Shown here: positions 23,294-31,206 of the stretch, piece by piece
Layout of the letters: every line of letters starts with the position of its first letter
How positions within the stretch are numbered: position 1 is the first letter of the stretch
Source of the DNA: a virus
Reading direction: 5' to 3' (one strand)
DNA: 64,000 nt
IMG/VR virus record: IMGVR_UViG_3300027709_000056
Coordinates: 124,001 to 188,000 of that record
Notes under the pieces: generated by a model
What the model was told of the DNA's origin: nothing
The model's input: the letters and a program-made list of their open reading frames with translations, nothing else
Databases searched by the model: none
Program-made: the position numbers and the translations under genes

Positions 23294-23336
23294 CAACTTT
23301 GTTGTGTTTACGGCACAATAAGTTGTTCTTTATAGT
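23294..23336 (+). promoter_or_regulatory. Hairpin and weak promoter-like region upstream of phoH
   Basis: An imperfect inverted repeat (CAACTTTGTTGTG / CACAATAAGTTG, 23294-23325) is followed by TATAGT at 23331-23336. TTTACG at 23308 with an 18-base spacer could be a weak -35. The rest of the 165-base divergent gap shows nothing else recognisable. Confidence 0.35.
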
Positions 23337-23364
23337 CTTAAATTGACTCATAAAGGAGGACTGC

Positions 23365-24075
23365 ATGAGTAATAAACGAGCCAAACGGCATCTTCAAAAT
23401 ACGAGTAATATTATTAACTTTCAATCACATAGAAAAGACATTAAAATACTTCCCCGAAACAGAAACCAAGAATCTTATATGCTAAAACTAATGGATCCGC
23501 AGAAAGACATAGTCTTCGGAATTGGTCCTGCAGGAACTGGTAAAACGCTTTTAGCGGTACAGGTGGCAGTTAAGCTGTTTCAAGGTGGTATTGTGGATAG
23601 AATTGTGGTTACTAGACCGGCGGTAAGCGTCGACGAAGATTTAGGATTTTTACCTGGAACATTGGAGCAAAAGATGGCTCCATGGACAATGCCAATTTTT
23701 GATGTATTTAAAGAACATTATACCCAACACCAAATTCAAGGTATGATTAATGAAAATATTATCGAGATTGCACCATTGGCCTATATGCGAGGTAGAACTT
23801 TTAAAAATGCTTTCATAATTGCAGATGAAATGCAAAATGCTACTACAGGTCAAATGAAGATGTTATTAACACGGTTAGGAACAAAATCACAAATGGTAGT
23901 TACTGGTGATTTGCGTCAAGCAGATAGAATGTCTAGTAACGGACTATTAGATTTTATAAAACAATTAGAACGATTTAATAAAACTAGGCATATTGATGTT
24001 GTACGTTTCCATCAAGGAGATATTGAACGTCATAATGCTGTACGAGAAGTTCTACAAGTTTACGGAGATGAGTAA
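23365..24075 (+). CDS. phoH: PhoH-like P-loop ATPase
   Basis: 236 residues. P-loop NTPase with Walker A GPAGTGKT (54-61), an arginine/proline loop (VTRPAVSVDEDLGFLPG) and Walker B FIIADEMQN (about 150), all diagnostic of the PhoH family, an RNA-helicase-like ATPase of the SF1 type. Common in marine phages; the role in infection is unsettled. Strong AAAGGAGG before the ATG. One of the few plus-strand genes, transcribed divergently from the 22645-23199 gene. Confidence 0.95.
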   Translation: MSNKRAKRHLQNTSNIINFQSHRKDIKILPRNRNQESYMLKLMDPQKDIVFGIGPAGTGKTLLAVQVAVKLFQGGIVDRIVVTRPAVSVDEDLGFLPGTLEQKMAPWTMPIFDVFKEHYTQHQIQGMINENIIEIAPLAYMRGRTFKNAFIIADEMQNATTGQMKMLLTRLGTKSQMVVTGDLRQADRMSSNGLLDFIKQLERFNKTRHIDVVRFHQGDIERHNAVREVLQVYGDE

Positions 24076-24088
24076 TAATAAATAAAGA

Positions 24089-24172
24089 ATGAATTGGGTA
24101 TTTCAAATAAGTCAATTACTATTAGGAATTATAATCATTAGCGGATTTATAGCACTAATTTATTACGTCTAA
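24089..24172 (+). CDS. 27-residue putative membrane peptide
   Basis: Reads MNWVFQISQLLLGIIIISGFIALIYYV: almost entirely one transmembrane span. It lies 13 bases after phoH; an AATAAATA box ends four bases before the ATG and no good Shine-Dalgarno exists. The stop overlaps the convergent gene at 24169 by four bases. Could be spurious. Confidence 0.35.
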   Translation: MNWVFQISQLLLGIIIISGFIALIYYV

Positions 24173-24918
24173 TCAGTATCGCCTGGCAGGTGTGTATCGT
24201 GGGCATCTACGACATAATCCTTTTTCTCGTGTTGCCAACGAGTCCATCCGGCAAATATGATATTTTTTAATCCTATAATAGCATTGTGTCGGTCCACTGT
24301 TGATTTACGCATATCACCAGTTCTTGCGATAATTTTTTCTCTTTTAATAGGAATTATTTGACATAAGGGTTCGCCCATTTTAATAGTAGTAGGTTTAATT
24401 TCTTTTAACATTATATTAATTGGACTCATTAATGCACCGATGTCGTGATCAATGATACCTGGTATAACGTCATAGTTTTTATTTTCAAAATACCACATTG
24501 GTTGGTAAAGTAAACTCCATCCTGGAGCCGCATACATTTTCCACGGATTATCTAATTTTACTGCACATCTTACTTTATATTGTGGTAGTATATCATCATT
24601 AAGTTGATCAGCTGGATGCCAAGCATGATTGTATGTAGGATCAGAATATCGTCCCTCACAAGTTAATCCATCTGGACTAGGATTAAGCTCTATATCACAC
24701 CAAGCAGGTATAATATACCCTGTTGACATATAGTCACCAATTCCTGGACAGGCTTTTACAGTCTTATCGCTATCGATTGGGTACGGACATTTTTTAGTAT
24801 AAACTTGTTGGTTAGCCCAAGATGGCGGTACAAAGTCTTTAGCAGGGCGTATAGGTGCGTGTTTTCTGACAGCCCAACGTTCAGTTTCAAAATAAAAATG
24901 TGGTTTTTCTTTAGTCAT
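24169..24918 (-). CDS. Conserved-looking protein of unknown function (DUF6065-like pattern)
   Basis: 249 residues, rich in Trp, Tyr and Pro (HFYFETERWAVRKHAPIRPAKDFVPPSW; VKACPGIGDYMSTGYIIPAWCDIE; WKMYAAPGWSLLYQPMWYF). The order of an RPA..P.W segment, a CPG..D....GY.IP segment and a beta-rich middle recalls the DUF6065 family found in marine phages, often beside sugar or oxygenase genes. No known activity. Overlaps the end of thyX by eight bases. Confidence 0.55.
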   Translation of the reverse strand: MTKEKPHFYFETERWAVRKHAPIRPAKDFVPPSWANQQVYTKKCPYPIDSDKTVKACPGIGDYMSTGYIIPAWCDIELNPSPDGLTCEGRYSDPTYNHAWHPADQLNDDILPQYKVRCAVKLDNPWKMYAAPGWSLLYQPMWYFENKNYDVIPGIIDHDIGALMSPINIMLKEIKPTTIKMGEPLCQIIPIKREKIIARTGDMRKSTVDRHNAIIGLKNIIFAGWTRWQHEKKDYVVDAHDTHLPGDTD

Positions 24919-25579
24919 TTAATTCGTTTATTATAGGAAAAATTCCTGCAATTACTTTGGCACAAGCATGAGCAATATCCATATGTTCTTTTTGTGTACC
25001 ATGCCCGCCACGTAATTCAATATAATGAACCCACGAACGAAGTGTGCCATTCATATATAGTCGTGTTTTAGTTAGTCCTTCAGGCAATACGGCTCTTGCT
25101 TGTTCTTTAGCAATACCCTGGTCTAATGCCCAGTTGTATGCTTCTTTACATTGTTCAATTATTCCTTTTTGTCTGGCTCCCCAAGCTATTTGTAATGCAT
25201 CATCATTAGCTTCTATAGAGTTTTGTCTATTTTTTGGATCTTGTAAACGTGCTTCTCTAAAAGTAAATGCTTCTTTCATATCTTGTGGGTCTGCATAACG
25301 TTGACTAAATTCTTGAAAGGAAAATGATCTGTGTCTTACTATTTGGTGGGCTATATCTCTTGTAGTATTAATTTCAAGACAGGCACTAACCATCTCTAAT
25401 GGTGACCAATGTTTGTGCTTAATCAAATACTTAATAAGTTTTGCACTTGTTTCAGTATTCATTTGATTAGCAGGATTACTAACCCTAGCACAAAAGGCGA
25501 TTAAGTCTTGTGCGTCTTCTAATCCTTCTTCTAAAAAATCATCTGATGGTTTCGAGTACGAAACTAATTTTACACTCAT
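24911..25579 (-). CDS. thyX: Flavin-dependent thymidylate synthase ThyX
   Basis: 222 residues. Converts dUMP to dTMP using FAD, NADPH and methylene-tetrahydrofolate. The ThyX motif RHR(S)xSxQExSxRY is intact at 82-95 (RHRSFSFQEFSQRY), and the C-terminal SLRS-like region (NGTLRSWVHYIELR) holds the dUMP-binding Ser/Arg. The start at 25579 overlaps the parvulin stop (ATGA); a longer in-frame start at 25621 would lie inside parvulin. Supplies dTTP for an AT-rich genome. Confidence 0.95.
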   Translation of the reverse strand: MSVKLVSYSKPSDDFLEEGLEDAQDLIAFCARVSNPANQMNTETSAKLIKYLIKHKHWSPLEMVSACLEINTTRDIAHQIVRHRSFSFQEFSQRYADPQDMKEAFTFREARLQDPKNRQNSIEANDDALQIAWGARQKGIIEQCKEAYNWALDQGIAKEQARAVLPEGLTKTRLYMNGTLRSWVHYIELRGGHGTQKEHMDIAHACAKVIAGIFPIINELND

Positions 25580-25893
25580 CCTGTCCTCAAAATAATATGT
25601 ACACCAAATGGTGTAATACAAGGAGGGCCTATGTCATCTTTTTGGATATTTTTACAGGCCGCTGAAAATTCTATTACCATAGACTCTTCTTCAAACCAAC
25701 CAAGGTCGCCTCCTCGTTCTTTACTTGGACAAGCACTATTTTCTCTTGCCGCTTGTTCAAAAGATAATCCGCCACTTTTTATTTCGCTTATTAATTGTTC
25801 AGCTACATTCATTGCTAAAGCAATTCCGCGAGTATGTGTAGGAGGATTTGCATCTTTATGACTTAATAAAATGTGTGATGCTTTTAATCTCAT
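25576..25893 (-). CDS. Parvulin-type peptidyl-prolyl cis-trans isomerase
   Basis: 105 residues, a single free-standing parvulin domain (RLKASHILLSHKD; FEQAARENSACPSKERGGDLGWFEEESMV; PFGVHIILR). The conserved His pair (SHILL, GVHIIL) and the RGGDLG/GWF core are present. No signal peptide, so cytosolic. It would speed proline isomerisation in phage protein folding. SD GGAG before the ATG. Neighbours are ferredoxin and thyX. Confidence 0.92.
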   Translation of the reverse strand: MRLKASHILLSHKDANPPTHTRGIALAMNVAEQLISEIKSGGLSFEQAARENSACPSKERGGDLGWFEEESMVIEFSAACKNIQKDDIGPPCITPFGVHIILRTG

Positions 25894-25895
25894 AT

Positions 25896-26237
25896 TTAAT
25901 CTCCTTTACCTGGAGCCTCACTAAAATGTTCCATTTTTCCTTTTACGCCTTCCCACTCTTTAACATCAGCGGGTACGTCTTCTTCACGTTTTCTAGAAAT
26001 GTTTGGCCATATACTAGCATACTTTTCGTTTAATATTAACCATTCACCACTATCGTCCATGTTATCCGAAATTATTGCTTCTACAGGACACTCTGGTTCA
26101 CATACACCACAATCTATACATTCGTCTGGATGTATGACCAGCATATTTTCGCCTTCGTAAAAACAATCGACTGGACAAACGTCAACACAATCCATATGCT
26201 TACATTTGATACAGTCCTCATTTACAAGGTATGTCAT
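25896..26237 (-). CDS. fdxA: 7Fe ferredoxin (FdxA type)
   Basis: 113 residues, standard FdxA length. Cys pattern [14 protein letters not shown] and [12 protein letters not shown] fits one [3Fe-4S] and one [4Fe-4S] cluster, as in Azotobacter FdI/FdxA. The long C-terminal extension with [15 protein letters not shown] is also family-typical. Low-potential electron carrier; partners could be host reductases, oxygenases or ThyX-linked flavin chemistry, none shown by sequence. Confidence 0.95.
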   Translation of the reverse strand: MTYLVNEDCIKCKHMDCVDVCPVDCFYEGENMLVIHPDECIDCGVCEPECPVEAIISDNMDDSGEWLILNEKYASIWPNISRKREEDVPADVKEWEGVKGKMEHFSEAPGKGD

Positions 26238-26280
26238 TTTTGCTACTCAGTTCCTTTTTTATTAACTACTAATAAGCTAT

Positions 26281-26883
26281 TTAACTGGCTGACAAACTCT
26301 CTTGGATCCATGTGGTTAAGATATACTTGGTTGTCTTACCAATTGGTGGATTACCTCTATGCGTATGGGACCAATCAGCTGGCCATACTAGGACTCTATT
26401 TTTCTTAGGTGCAAATCTTTTATTTTGATATAAAAATTCTGTTTCACCTGCTTCGTCGATATCATTTAAATACATTTGTATTACAACTTTTCTAGCAGGT
26501 TGATCTTTTCCAGATTCATAATGCCAATCATGAAATCCACCGCCTGGCTTAATACGTTTCATTTTTAGTCCATCAGCTTCCATACGTGCATTTTTTAATA
26601 TGCTAAATTTATTTGTGTATATAGGCCAAATATCTTCCCAGACCATTTTGAAAAAATCTTGTAAAAATATTCCATGAACTCGATGTATCATGTGTTGTTC
26701 TATAAACTGGACTTCACCCATATCTCGTTCGTGTGCTGGAATATAATCTTTAGTAGCTTGTATGAATCCTGTGTTATCTAGTTCTTCAAAATATTTTATA
26801 ATATCTGTTATATAATTATCAGGAAGTACATTATCAAAAATTCCTATAAAACCCTCAATTGAATGTGTAAAGTTTTTATCCAT
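26281..26883 (-). CDS. 2OG-Fe(II) oxygenase (prolyl-4-hydroxylase-like)
   Basis: 200 residues. Core motif GGGFHDWHYES (iron ligands His and acidic residue), VIQMYLND, ETEFLYQNKRFAPKKNRVLVWPADWSHTHRGNPP with the distal His, and a Lys/Arg (GKTTKYILTTW) for 2OG. Matches P4H-type oxygenases frequent in marine T4-like phages. Substrate unknown. It overlaps the gp44 stop by eight bases, so it is co-transcribed with the clamp loader. Confidence 0.88.
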   Translation of the reverse strand: MDKNFTHSIEGFIGIFDNVLPDNYITDIIKYFEELDNTGFIQATKDYIPAHERDMGEVQFIEQHMIHRVHGIFLQDFFKMVWEDIWPIYTNKFSILKNARMEADGLKMKRIKPGGGFHDWHYESGKDQPARKVVIQMYLNDIDEAGETEFLYQNKRFAPKKNRVLVWPADWSHTHRGNPPIGKTTKYILTTWIQESLSAS

Positions 26884-27796
26884 TTAAATTATTTAATTTT
26901 ATCATTGTTGCGGCCAAGTTAATTTCTGGATCTACAACTAAAGTATGATCAACTAATCCTTGTTTAATTATAATAACAGCTTGGTCTTGTTTTTCTACAT
27001 CTCCAAACAATTCTATGTTGTCATAAAGCCAACGATATACATCTTCCATTTCTTCTGCTTTTGCAGAACTACAAACTAACTTTCTTGCTTCAGTTATTTT
27101 ACCTGCTTTAAATAACTCAACCATATCTAGTTTCCAATCAGCTTCTCCTTTATCCATTTCGTTTGGTTTAAGAAGAATACCTTCTTGGCTATTCATTTGT
27201 GCCATATTAATACATTTACGTAAGTCTGGATATGTTGCTTTTACATAAGTGTCAAGTGTATCTATATCTGGAGTAACACCTTCTGTAATAAGAATTTCTG
27301 CTACACGAGCCGTAAACTCGTTTTGATCAATACGTGCAATATGAAAGCCTTGACATCTGCTATGAATTGCTGGAATAACTCTGTTAGGATAATTACACGT
27401 TAAAATAAAACGTGATGTTAAATGATATTCTTCCATTACGCCACGTAATGCCGCTTGTGCGTTTGGACTTAAATAATCTGCTTCATCTAGTAATACAACT
27501 TTAAAATCACCAAACGGTATCATCTGCACAAAGTTAATAATTTTATCTCGTACATCATCAACACTATTAGTTCTACTTGCATTTATTTCAAGTATATCAT
27601 AGTCGTTGACTTCTAATTCATTAAAAAGAATTTTTGCAAGAGTTGTTTTACCGATACCAGCATTACCACTAAAAAGTAAATGCGGAATTGATTTCTCTTT
27701 AATCCAGTTTTTTACTTGTGCTTTTTGGTGTTCATCTCTAAACACATAACCATCTATAGTTTTTGGTCTATATTTTTCTACCCAAAGTTCTTTCAT
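26876..27796 (-). CDS. 44: Sliding-clamp loader large subunit, T4 gp44-like
   Basis: 306 residues from the ATG at 27796; that start follows the small membrane ORF stop (ATGA) and precedes WVEKYRPKT, the family N-terminus. AAA+ ATPase: Walker A GNAGIGKT (about 44-51), Walker B LLDEADYL, sensor/arginine SRC finger (HSRCQGF). Loads the gp45-type clamp onto primed DNA with gp62. Genes 62 and 45 are not in the window, so the T4 replication cluster is dispersed here. Confidence 0.94.
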   Translation of the reverse strand: MKELWVEKYRPKTIDGYVFRDEHQKAQVKNWIKEKSIPHLLFSGNAGIGKTTLAKILFNELEVNDYDILEINASRTNSVDDVRDKIINFVQMIPFGDFKVVLLDEADYLSPNAQAALRGVMEEYHLTSRFILTCNYPNRVIPAIHSRCQGFHIARIDQNEFTARVAEILITEGVTPDIDTLDTYVKATYPDLRKCINMAQMNSQEGILLKPNEMDKGEADWKLDMVELFKAGKITEARKLVCSSAKAEEMEDVYRWLYDNIELFGDVEKQDQAVIIIKQGLVDHTLVVDPEINLAATMIKLNNLNG

Positions 27797-27954
27797 TTGC
27801 CTCGATTCTCCTGTCCAGCCGCAACCAAAATTATAAACACATATAAAATTGGCCAAGCCCAGCCTATTAAATGTCCTGTAATATGTAAAACCATTAGTGC
27901 AATACCTGTTGCCCCAGCAGTTCCTATACTAAATCTTTGACTCGGTAATTGCAT
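27793..27954 (-). CDS. Small membrane protein, first gene of the gp44 operon
   Basis: 53 residues: MQLPSQRFSIGTAGATGIAL then two hydrophobic stretches (about 10-33 and 34-46) and a polar tail. GAGGAAAC precedes the ATG at 27954 and its stop overlaps the gp44 ATG (ATGA), so it is translationally coupled. Not recognised. The sigma70-type promoter 22-50 bases upstream supports that it is a real gene. Confidence 0.65.
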   Translation of the reverse strand: MQLPSQRFSIGTAGATGIALMVLHITGHLIGWAWPILYVFIILVAAGQENRGK

Positions 27955-27975
27955 AAAGTTTCCTCAGTTTATAGT

Positions 27976-28004
27976 ATTATAAACTAAAATTAGATGTGTG
28001 TCAA
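27976..28004 (-). promoter_or_regulatory. Sigma70-type promoter upstream of the gp44 operon
   Basis: Minus strand: TTGACA (28004-27999), 17-base spacer, TATAAT (27981-27976). Perfect hexamers. Predicted start near 27969, leader about 15 nt containing GAGGAAAC. Should drive the small membrane gene, gp44, oxygenase, ferredoxin, parvulin, thyX and the 24169-24918 gene. Confidence 0.87.
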
Positions 28005-28012
28005 GTATTAAT

Positions 28013-28612
28013 TTAAGATTGTATTGGTAATCCGTTAAAAATAAAGCCAATTGTACATCTTGGACTTATTTCTTTTGGCGGCAATCCTTCGTGTAGATAA
28101 CTGCTTGGAAATATAATGCAACGGCCTTTTTTGAAATCAACTTCATGAAACATTTCGTCTTTATTCCAAAATCGTGTACCTGTATCACCTTGTACATAAT
28201 ATACCATTGTGTGTGACGGTAACCAATTTGGATCGTTTTCAATAAGTTCACTATCGTCAGGTGCGTCAGTATGCTTTCCACCAAAATGTTCTTCTGTAGT
28301 TAAATTGATTTGTGCTTGATTTAATTGTAAGTTTTCTGGAATATTTTTAAAAATATCTGTTTTAGTATGATGTATAATTGACCACATTGTTTTAAGTTCC
28401 CAAGGCATATCAGCTAGAAAATTAGTATGACTAACTTCAAGTCCGTGTTGAACTTCACGTGTCCATTGTTCACTAAATGTTTTGTATCCTTCGTCGTATC
28501 CTAATCCCCTATGTCCAAATCGTAATGGAAGATGGGGAATGACTGCTTCTATTTGTTCTTGTAAGTACATAGGTATTAGATCATCAAAAACTAAAATATT
28601 ATTTTTGTTCAT
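28013..28612 (-). CDS. 2OG-Fe(II) oxygenase, paralogue of its upstream neighbour
   Basis: 199 residues. Motif GGKHTDAPDD gives the H-x-D iron ligands (about 114-116), HTMVYYVQGDTG and RFWNKD follow, then IIFPSSYLHEGLPP with the distal His and SPRCTIGFIF with the 2OG Arg. Strong match in order and wording to the next product upstream (28599-29504), so the two arose by tandem duplication. Substrate unknown. Confidence 0.88.
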   Translation of the reverse strand: MNKNNILVFDDLIPMYLQEQIEAVIPHLPLRFGHRGLGYDEGYKTFSEQWTREVQHGLEVSHTNFLADMPWELKTMWSIIHHTKTDIFKNIPENLQLNQAQINLTTEEHFGGKHTDAPDDSELIENDPNWLPSHTMVYYVQGDTGTRFWNKDEMFHEVDFKKGRCIIFPSSYLHEGLPPKEISPRCTIGFIFNGLPIQS

Positions 28613-29504
28613 TCGTAACTCCCCAATTATCTATATTATCTTGGTTAAAAATAGAATGAATAATTCTACGTTCTTTTGCAAATGGTGTAGCTTCGCCACT
28701 AAAAATAAATCCAACTGTAACTCTAGGACTTGTTTCTTTTATCGGTAAGCCTTGATGTATATATTTGCTAGGAAATATAACCATTCTTCCTTCTTTCCAA
28801 GGAACTGAATGAACTTTATATGAAGACATTTCTCCTGGATGATTTGCAAAATCATCTTCATACCAAGTTCCGTCTTTTGTGCGTAATCCACCATCTTTGT
28901 TAGCCATCTCTTTTGTTCGTTGGAGTTCAGCATCTACTTCAGCTTCAGTAACTTTTCCTTGAGTTACACCGTGCGATAGTTCTGCTAATTTAGGATTTAA
29001 ATGTTCAGGATTGTTAGACCAAAATTCTAGGCCTGTATCGCCTTGTAAGAAATATACCATTGTATATGCAGGGCAATCGTCTTGAATATCAACGTGTAGT
29101 CCACCGGAATGTTTTTTAGTTGTTAAATTTACTTGTATTTGATTGCATTGAATGTTGCCAACAATTGGAGAAATAAGATTTTTATTTTCTTTTAATATTA
29201 ACCATATAGCCCATAATTCCCAAGGAGTATCATTTAATTCTTTATTAGCATTAGCATCGCCCCATTGGTCAGACCAAAATTGATATCCTTGATATGGTCC
29301 AAGACCTCTATGGCCGAATTGTAAGGGTAAGGAAGGTATTGTTTCTTTTGCTTGAGTATGTAACCATTTTGGAACAAGATCGTCTAGTACATAAATGTCG
29401 TCGGATAGTTTTTTAAAGGTCTCCGGTACTTCTATTTTCTGAGTGATGGATGTCAAATTTTCCTCCTGGGTACCTTGATTCAAGTTTTTTAACATTCTCT
29501 GCAA
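28599..29504 (-). CDS. 2OG-Fe(II) oxygenase, paralogue with an inserted segment
   Basis: Up to 301 residues. Shares LPLQFGHRGLG, GGLHVDIQDD (H-x-D), YTMVYFLQGDTGLEFW, VIFPSKYIHQGLPIKE and SPRVTVGFIF with its neighbour. It carries an about 65-residue insertion (HLNPKLAELSHGVTQG ... NHPGEMSSYKVHS) before the distal His that the neighbour lacks. Start uncertain: ATG at 29504 overlaps mazG by 92 bases; a TTG at 29456 has AGGAGG five bases upstream, though that sequence also encodes the PGG of MazG. Confidence 0.85.
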   Translation of the reverse strand: MQRMLKNLNQGTQEENLTSITQKIEVPETFKKLSDDIYVLDDLVPKWLHTQAKETIPSLPLQFGHRGLGPYQGYQFWSDQWGDANANKELNDTPWELWAIWLILKENKNLISPIVGNIQCNQIQVNLTTKKHSGGLHVDIQDDCPAYTMVYFLQGDTGLEFWSNNPEHLNPKLAELSHGVTQGKVTEAEVDAELQRTKEMANKDGGLRTKDGTWYEDDFANHPGEMSSYKVHSVPWKEGRMVIFPSKYIHQGLPIKETSPRVTVGFIFSGEATPFAKERRIIHSIFNQDNIDNWGVTNEQK

Positions 29505-29823
29505 TTACTTCATTAGGATCAAAGCCAAGACTCCGACAAGCAGAAGCCCAGTACCACATAATATCGCCCAGTTCTCGCTTGAGATGAAATACAGTTTCAT
29601 CGTTAAGTGGTTTACCTTGGAACAAACATTTTTTAACAATTTCACTAAATTCTCCTCCTTCACTGGATAATCCAATTGATGCTGTTAATAGTAATGATAT
29701 GTTAATTCCGGTTGTACTTTCTAGTTCTTGTACTCTACCAAAGAATGCACCGGACTTATCACTTTCTACTGACGTAACACCTTTAACAAACTCAACGTAA
29801 CGTTCTAAGTTAATGTTTTCCAA
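29413..29823 (-). CDS. mazG: MazG-type nucleoside triphosphate pyrophosphohydrolase
   Basis: 136 residues, single MazG domain. Metal-binding acidic motifs: SEGGEFSEIVKK (E-x-x-E) and KRELGDIMWYW (E-x-x-D), plus RYPGGKF near the end. Hydrolyses NTPs or dNTPs to monophosphate and pyrophosphate; in phages it is thought to tune nucleotide or ppGpp pools. A CTAAATAA-like sequence upstream coincides with the groES stop codon and was not counted as a promoter. Confidence 0.92.
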   Translation of the reverse strand: MENINLERYVEFVKGVTSVESDKSGAFFGRVQELESTTGINISLLLTASIGLSSEGGEFSEIVKKCLFQGKPLNDETVFHLKRELGDIMWYWASACRSLGFDPNEVIAENVKKLESRYPGGKFDIHHSENRSTGDL

Positions 29824-29834
29824 CTTAATTTCCT

Positions 29835-30233
29835 TTATTTAGATATGTACGCATTATCAGGTTCTTCTTTCTGATAACCTATAATACCCGTAGGATCAAT
29901 TGTGCGTAAAACACAAACTTCGTCTTCATCTGGAAGTTGCATATTAAATCCTCTTGTCCAACGTCCGTGTTCAACAAGAATCCAATCACCAACTTCAAAT
30001 TCGTCTTTATTCTCGTGGCCTTTAGCATACACCTTGCCCCAGCGAGGTTTAATGCCACGATCTTTTCCATCATCGTGTGTAAGAATAATGCCGCCTTGAG
30101 TTTTCATTTCACCGAAGTGCATTTCTCTAACAATAACTCGATCATGTAGAGGTCTAATATGACCTTTATAAATTGTTACGGGTTTGGCTGGGCCACCCAT
30201 ATCCTCCATGTCAACATTACTGAAATGTTCCAT
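29835..30233 (-). CDS. groES: GroES-like co-chaperonin
   Basis: 132 residues. IRPLHDRVIVREMHFGEMKTQGGIIL contains the GroES start and the mobile loop (KTQGGIIL) that binds GroEL; GKVYAKG and VGDWILVEHGRW follow. Longer than host GroES (about 97) through an N-terminal extension (MEHFSNVDMEDMGG) and a C-terminal tail. It probably replaces host GroES to fold the phage capsid protein, as gp31 does in T4, but unlike gp31 it keeps recognisable GroES sequence. Its ATG overlaps the upstream stop (TAATG). Confidence 0.9.
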   Translation of the reverse strand: MEHFSNVDMEDMGGPAKPVTIYKGHIRPLHDRVIVREMHFGEMKTQGGIILTHDDGKDRGIKPRWGKVYAKGHENKDEFEVGDWILVEHGRWTRGFNMQLPDEDEVCVLRTIDPTGIIGYQKEEPDNAYISK

Positions 30234-30646
30234 TAGTCACCTTTTTTTACAAAGTTGCCATCGTCGTCTTCAACCCATTCAGCATCTTTCTCTGCTTCTA
30301 CTACTGGGTCTGGTGTTACTTCAGTTTTAGCTTCAACTTTTGCTTTAGTTTTGCGTGATGTTTTTGTAGGTTTAGGTACAACAACATCTTCTTTTTGAAC
30401 TTCGTCAACACCACGTCCAGGCACTTCATCTGGAACTGCCTGTGGATGGTCTCTGTAATAATCGGCCATGACTTCTTCACGCTTACGGACAATTTTGCCA
30501 CCTGGGCCTAATTCATCGCCGCGAGCATTTACACGAACATTACCAACTGCTGGAGTTAATTCGTTTTTCTGACGTAAAAGATCCATATCAATAGCTTTAC
30601 CTTGCATTGATACGTGTTGTTTACGTCCAGTTTGTTTAATTGCCAT
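30233..30646 (-). CDS. Protein of unknown function with disordered charged tail
   Basis: 137 residues. The first 55 look folded or conserved (MAIKQTGRKQHVSMQGKAID, KNELTPAVGNVRVNARGDELG), the rest is Lys/Glu/Val/Pro-rich (PKPTKTSRKTKAKVEAKTEV) and disordered. I recall this N-terminal pattern in marine T4-like phages with no function. AGGAG before the ATG and a GATAAATAC late box 21 bases upstream suggest late expression. Confidence 0.6.
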   Translation of the reverse strand: MAIKQTGRKQHVSMQGKAIDMDLLRQKNELTPAVGNVRVNARGDELGPGGKIVRKREEVMADYYRDHPQAVPDEVPGRGVDEVQKEDVVVPKPTKTSRKTKAKVEAKTEVTPDPVVEAEKDAEWVEDDDGNFVKKGD

Positions 30647-30667
30647 TTTGGTCTCCTATTATGTACG

Positions 30668-30675
30668 TATTTATC
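30668..30675 (-). promoter_or_regulatory. T4-type late promoter box (GATAAATA)
   Basis: Minus-strand GAGATAAATACG 21 bases before the ATG at 30646, overlapping the stop of the upstream gene. Confidence 0.6.
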
Positions 30676-31195
30676 TCATGAACTCATTGTACTCTAGTCC
30701 ATACTGGATTGAGTTAATTTTGTGTATTCCAATTAAGTATAGCACATAACTAGCTACACTTGAACCTCGTCCTACACCCCATACAATCTTATTTTCTCTC
30801 ATTATATCTACCAAATATACAAGAAATCTTAATAAATTAAATAGTCCACGCTTTTTATATTCGTCCATTTCATCACGCACCCTTGTTATTTCTTTAGGTT
30901 CAGATGCTTTGTTTAAAACGTAATTGTAGATATCTAAATCTTTATACTTGTCCGGCATAAACCATTCTGATTGAAGAGCTTCGTCGAACTGTTTTTGATC
31001 ATATGGGAGTGGTTGGTATTCTTTTAATGGTAAAAGATCTACACCAAGTTTTTTTAGGTATTCGTTATATAAATCGGCATCACCACTCTTCTCTACTAAA
31101 AGTTTAGAAAGTTTGTCACCTTTTCCTTCATAAATTAAATTTACGATATCAAGCTGACTGAAGCGTGGAACTCCAAGCTCATCTAATTTCATCAT
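30671..31195 (-). CDS. Fragment resembling bacterial DNA polymerase III alpha (GRGS motif)
   Basis: 174 residues. The last 45 residues read IVWGVGRGSSVASYVLYLIGIHKINSIQYGL.YNEF, matching the PolIII-alpha (family C) palm motif GxGRGSxAGSLVAYxLGITxVDPLxYxLxFERFL. The catalytic Asp residues that follow in PolIII-alpha are absent, as the protein ends there. N-terminal 100 residues are not recognised. It is a complete small ORF, not a frameshifted long gene. It may bind primer-template or the host replisome; I recall similar proteins in T4-like cyanophages. Confidence 0.65.
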   Translation of the reverse strand: MMKLDELGVPRFSQLDIVNLIYEGKGDKLSKLLVEKSGDADLYNEYLKKLGVDLLPLKEYQPLPYDQKQFDEALQSEWFMPDKYKDLDIYNYVLNKASEPKEITRVRDEMDEYKKRGLFNLLRFLVYLVDIMRENKIVWGVGRGSSVASYVLYLIGIHKINSIQYGLEYNEFMR

Positions 31196-31206
31196 ATTAA
31201 CTTATT

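Noticed and set aside
23294-23325. Rho-independent terminator upstream of phoH
   Set aside because: The hairpin is imperfect and followed by only a short mixed T tract; no plus-strand gene lies upstream to terminate.
29836-29842. Late promoter box before mazG
   Set aside because: The CTAAATAA sequence is explained by the last Ser-Lys-stop codons of groES; coincidence cannot be excluded.
30671-31195. Broken DNA polymerase III alpha gene (pseudogene)
   Set aside because: The ORF is intact, has neighbours with matching spacing, and similar short proteins are recalled in other marine T4-like phages.
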